DNA of 8,363 bases, from positions 1-8,363 of the forward strand of contig CANROV010000080.1 of NCBI GenBank assembly GCA_947632315.1, written 5' to 3'. Position 1 is the stretch's first letter. Every line of letters begins with the position of its first letter. Under the pieces are notes generated by a model. The model was given only the letters and a program-made list of their open reading frames with translations, was not told the DNA's origin and searched no databases. Position numbers and translations under genes: made by a program. The stretch comes from Candidatus Gastranaerophilales bacterium. Lineage in GTDB: Bacteria > Cyanobacteriota > Vampirovibrionia > Gastranaerophilales > Gastranaerophilaceae. Shown here one piece after another: positions 5,797 to 8,363 of this stretch.

Positions 5797-6881
5797 TTAA
5801 GTTTTTAGATTTGGCAAAAGTTAATAATCGGTTTCGTTCCGAAATTGATGCAAGGATAGCAAGTATCCTTGATAAGGGATGGTATTTACAGGGCGAGGAA
5901 AATGAAAAGTTTGCTGAGCATTGGGCAAGCTTTTGCGGTGTAAAATACGCTATTGGGGTGGCTAACGGTTTAGATGCTTTGAGACTGATTATTAAGGCTT
6001 CCGGTTTTGGTAAAGGTGATGAAATTATTGTTCCAGCCAATACTTATATAGCCACAATTTTAGCAATTACAGACAACGGATGTAAGCCTGTTTTGGTGGA
6101 GCCTGATATAAAAACATATAATATTAATCCTGATTTGATTGAGGCTGCCATTACACCTCAGACCAAGGCTATTATGGTTGTTCATCTTTATGGACAAGCC
6201 GTTGAGATGGAAAAAATATGGTCTTTGGCACAAAAATATCATTTAAAAGTGTTTGAAGATTGTGCGCAGGCACATGGTGCGCTTTATAAAGGCAAACGTG
6301 TTGGAAATTTGTCTGATGCCGGCGCATTTTCTTTTTATCCAGGAAAAAATTTGGGCGCTTTGGGTGATGCCGGTGCTGTTGTTTCAAATGATAAAGACTT
6401 GATTGAAAAGGTCAAGGCTTTGGCGAATTATGGCTCCGATAGGAAATATCATCATATATACAAAGGGTTAAATTCTCGCTTAGATGAAATTCAGGCGGCA
6501 GTTTTAGATGTAAAACTTGCGTCGTTGGATGTAGATAACGCTCGCCGGAGAGAAATCTCAAAATATTATCGTGAGCATATTACGAATCCGAAAATTATCC
6601 TTCCGGAAGTGTATGACGAATCGGCGCATGTTTGGCATGTGTTTCCGGTTCGTGTTGAGGAACGTGAAAAATTTATGCAATATTTGGCGGATAACGATAT
6701 TCAGACGCTTATTCATTATCCCACACCACCACATAAACAACCAGCTTATCAAGAGTGGCAAAATTGTTCGTATCCTGTGACGGAGGAAATTCACCGGACA
6801 ATAGTTTCTTTGCCAATGAGCCCCGTGATGACAGATGCTGAAGTTGAACAGGTTGTGGAGATTGTTAATGCTTATAAATAA
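5793..6881 (+). CDS. fdtB: dTDP-3-oxo-6-deoxyhexose 3-aminotransferase (FdtB/QdtB family, PLP-dependent)
   Basis: This 362-residue cytoplasmic DegT/DnrJ/EryC1-family enzyme would transfer an amino group from glutamate to C3 of a dTDP-3-keto-6-deoxyhexose, giving dTDP-Fuc3N or dTDP-Qui3N. The N-terminus MIKFLDLAKVNNRFRSEID and the segment GVANGLDALRLIIKASG are typical of FdtB/QdtB. PLP contacts are visible: EDCAQAHGA (Asp at about 156), SFYPGKNLGALGDAG with the Schiff-base Lys at about 185, and YGSDRKYHHIYKGLNSRLDE. The ATG at 5793 has GGAAGGA (5778-5784) and overlaps the TGA of the acetyltransferase; the in-frame ATG at 5760 lies inside that gene and lacks a site. No homopolymer tract is present, so the amino-sugar step is stable while its acetylation can switch. 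Family-level sequence does not separate the galacto (Fdt) from the gluco (Qdt) product; the partner ketoisomerase would decide, and it is not in the window. Confidence 0.92.
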   Translation: MIKFLDLAKVNNRFRSEIDARIASILDKGWYLQGEENEKFAEHWASFCGVKYAIGVANGLDALRLIIKASGFGKGDEIIVPANTYIATILAITDNGCKPVLVEPDIKTYNINPDLIEAAITPQTKAIMVVHLYGQAVEMEKIWSLAQKYHLKVFEDCAQAHGALYKGKRVGNLSDAGAFSFYPGKNLGALGDAGAVVSNDKDLIEKVKALANYGSDRKYHHIYKGLNSRLDEIQAAVLDVKLASLDVDNARRREISKYYREHITNPKIILPEVYDESAHVWHVFPVRVEEREKFMQYLADNDIQTLIHYPTPPHKQPAYQEWQNCSYPVTEEIHRTIVSLPMSPVMTDAEVEQVVEIVNAYK

Positions 6882-8358
6882 GAGTGACTATCTCATTAGG
6901 CGTATAAAATCTCATCAGCGAACGTTTTTGCACATGGAGCAAAAAGTTTCACGGGCAAAAAATATTGAAGAGCAATGTGCTCTTGCTCGGAAAGCGGCTG
7001 ATTTTGCCGTCAGTCATGTGACGGATGTTTTTTCTTCGGATATTCTTGAGGCGCCGTTTCTTAAACTTGCTCAGGCAATACATATCCCATTATCGGCTCA
7101 ATATAAGCCTAGGACAATACTTCATGTGATGACAGAAGCTTACATCACGGGCGGTCACACGCGTTGTGTGGAACGTTGGGTCCAAAATATGCCAGAATAT
7201 GAACATTCGTGTGTGGTTTTGAGGCAATGCTGTGAAGTGCCAAAACGTCTGCCGGAAATTATGAAAGCTTCTAAGGGTAATTTCTTCCGTTATAATCCAC
7301 AGGAAACGATTTTAGAAAAAGCTAGAAAATTAAGAATGTTGGCCACCGGTTATCAATATGTTGTGTTGCATATACATATGAATGATCCGACAGCACTGAT
7401 TGCCTTTGGGACAAAGGAATTTAAGCGCCCGGTTATAATTTTTAACCATGCCGATCATATTTTTTGGCTTGGTGTTTCCATTGCTGATTGTGTTGCTGAT
7501 CTGACAGAATCGGGAGCAAGTATGACACTTGAGAGAAGAGGGTCTCCCTCATCTAAAGTCTTAGGTATTCCCTGTGAAAGCTCTGAAATCCTGACAATAG
7601 ACAAGAAGTCGGCGCGGAAAAAGCTCGGAATTCCGTTGAACCAAAAAATAATTTTTTCTTCTGGATCAGAAAATAAGTTTATTTCAAATAAACGACCGAA
7701 TTTTTCCCATATTATTACAGATATTATTCATGAAAATAAAAATGTGGTATTTTACATTGCTGGTGTTAATGAGCGCAAGAGTTTTTGGCCTACACTCTTA
7801 AAAAAATTCCCTAACAACTTGATTATAAAGGAATCTCTTCATTATTCAAAAGAGTTTCCATACTACTTGGCAGCGGCTGATTTGGTTATTGACAGTTATC
7901 CCGTTGGTGGTGGAACGACATTAAATGATGCTATTCGGGCTGGTAAGCCGGTTATTACCTTAAATCATGGAGAAGAAAAATATAGATCGGCTGCTGGGGT
8001 GAAGTCTTATGCAGCATTTCTAGGCAGGGTAAAAAGAATTTTGTCTGATGTGGCATTTGAAAAAAAATATAGGGAAAATATTTACAAGCTTTTATTGCAA
8101 TGTGCCGGTAAACAAAGTTGGTGTGAGCGTTGCCGTGATATTCTTGAAAATTTGCCGTCACAGCATAAAATTTACGATTTTCATTCCCCAGAACCTACGA
8201 AACTTGTTTCAGAGTGCTCGTTAAAAAATGCCGAGTGGGTGGAGCCGAATATATTTTGTCCTATGAAAAGTCTATCTAAAAAAATATTGAAATTTTTAAT
8301 TAATTTTGTTCCAGTTAAATCTTTTCGAAAAAGAATAAGGAAAAAATATCATGTCTAA
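6868..8358 (+). CDS. GT-B fold (GT4/GT1-like) glycosyltransferase
   Basis: This 496-residue protein is intact and has no G/C tract. After an N-terminal basic and helical region it has a Gly-rich loop in TEAYITGGHTRCVERWV (about 89-105), the segment FNHADHIFWLG (192-202), a middle switch SSGSENKFISNKRP, and the C-terminal nucleotide-sugar region LAAADLVIDSYP followed by GGGTTLNDAIRAGKPV (about 347-362). This layout is that of GT-B retaining transferases; the Gly-Gly-Gly-Thr-Thr stretch also recalls OGT-like enzymes. The C-terminus is the tail VPVKSFRKRIRKKY. The ATG at 6868 has GTGGAG (6855-6860) seven bases upstream and lies inside the end of the aminotransferase gene, overlapping it by 14 bases, so the two are probably coupled. 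Its position suggests it may transfer the amino sugar made by its neighbours, but that is inference. Confidence 0.85.
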   Translation: MLINKSDYLIRRIKSHQRTFLHMEQKVSRAKNIEEQCALARKAADFAVSHVTDVFSSDILEAPFLKLAQAIHIPLSAQYKPRTILHVMTEAYITGGHTRCVERWVQNMPEYEHSCVVLRQCCEVPKRLPEIMKASKGNFFRYNPQETILEKARKLRMLATGYQYVVLHIHMNDPTALIAFGTKEFKRPVIIFNHADHIFWLGVSIADCVADLTESGASMTLERRGSPSSKVLGIPCESSEILTIDKKSARKKLGIPLNQKIIFSSGSENKFISNKRPNFSHIITDIIHENKNVVFYIAGVNERKSFWPTLLKKFPNNLIIKESLHYSKEFPYYLAAADLVIDSYPVGGGTTLNDAIRAGKPVITLNHGEEKYRSAAGVKSYAAFLGRVKRILSDVAFEKKYRENIYKLLLQCAGKQSWCERCRDILENLPSQHKIYDFHSPEPTKLVSECSLKNAEWVEPNIFCPMKSLSKKILKFLINFVPVKSFRKRIRKKYHV

Positions 8359-8363
8359 ACCTC
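8351..8363 (+). CDS. First codons of a further gene, cut by the window edge
   Basis: ATG at 8351 opens a frame (Met-Ser-Lys-Pro) that runs off the window. It overlaps the last eight bases of the GT-B gene, and AAGGA (8337-8341) lies nine bases upstream. Overlap plus ribosome binding site match the style of the preceding junctions, so the operon probably continues. Nothing can be said of its function. Confidence 0.5.

Noticed and set aside
5291..6040. Minus-strand open frames over the acetyltransferase and the start of the aminotransferase
   Set aside because: Both are antisense shadows of strongly recognisable plus-strand genes.
6558..6794. Overlapping open frames on both strands inside the aminotransferase
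   Set aside because: The aminotransferase frame is continuous and matches its family through this stretch.
1..8363. CRISPR arrays, tRNA or rRNA genes, insertion sequences, transposases or attachment sites
   Set aside because: No spaced direct repeats, RNA gene signatures, transposase-like proteins or terminal inverted repeats were seen. The repeats present are homopolymers and one duplicated promoter-like element.

Overview
The window is an AT-rich stretch of a surface-glycan biosynthesis locus. All genes are on the + strand, packed closely, and usually preceded by good Shine-Dalgarno sequences. In order it encodes the tail of an unidentified gene, a GT2 glycosyltransferase, a WbsX-like (GH99-like fold) glycosyltransferase, a GT8 glycosyltransferase, a second GT2 enzyme paralogous to the first, a decayed SGNH-type hydrolase/acyltransferase, a left-handed beta-helix N-acetyltransferase, an FdtB/QdtB sugar aminotransferase, a GT-B glycosyltransferase, and the first codons of a further gene.

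The striking feature is a set of long G or C runs, one inside each of five coding regions: G7 at 693-699, C9 at 1278-1286, G8 at 2994-3001, G10 at 4226-4235 and G9 at 5631-5639. I see no other G or C run of six or more bases. In four of the five genes the run length puts the reading frame out, and a change of one base would restore a protein that matches its family on both sides. Only the GT8 gene (G8) is in frame. A run of eight is the in-frame length in all five genes. This is the signature of slipped-strand phase variation. As sequenced, the state is GT2-1 OFF, WbsX-like OFF, GT8 ON, GT2-2 OFF, acetyltransferase OFF. The aminotransferase and the GT-B enzyme carry no such run and look constitutive. 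Homopolymer sequencing or assembly error is the main alternative. It is weakened, though not excluded, because several A/T runs of eight or nine bases in the same window are in frame.

The aminotransferase and acetyltransferase point to a dTDP-3-acetamido-3,6-dideoxyhexose (Fuc3NAc or Qui3NAc). The 3,4-ketoisomerase and the RmlA/RmlB steps must lie outside the window. The glycosyltransferases would assemble the sugar chain. Toggling the transferases would change chain structure, and toggling the acetyltransferase would change N-acetylation of the amino sugar, so one cell lineage could display many glycan variants.

Transcription probably starts more than once. A near-consensus promoter precedes the WbsX-like gene, and two nearly identical promoter-like elements precede GT2-2 and the acetyltransferase. 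Three proteins of unrelated families share a short hydrophobic-Pro-basic segment (consensus [IV]P-x-x-x-[LWF]-RKR-x-[RK]-K). It may be a common membrane or complex-targeting tag.

The organism is probably a Gram-negative, host-associated bacterium with low-GC DNA and Campylobacter-style poly-G contingency genes. The sequence does not let me name the genus. The aminotransferase and GT-B genes look less AT-rich by eye than the upstream genes, which fits a mosaic locus.
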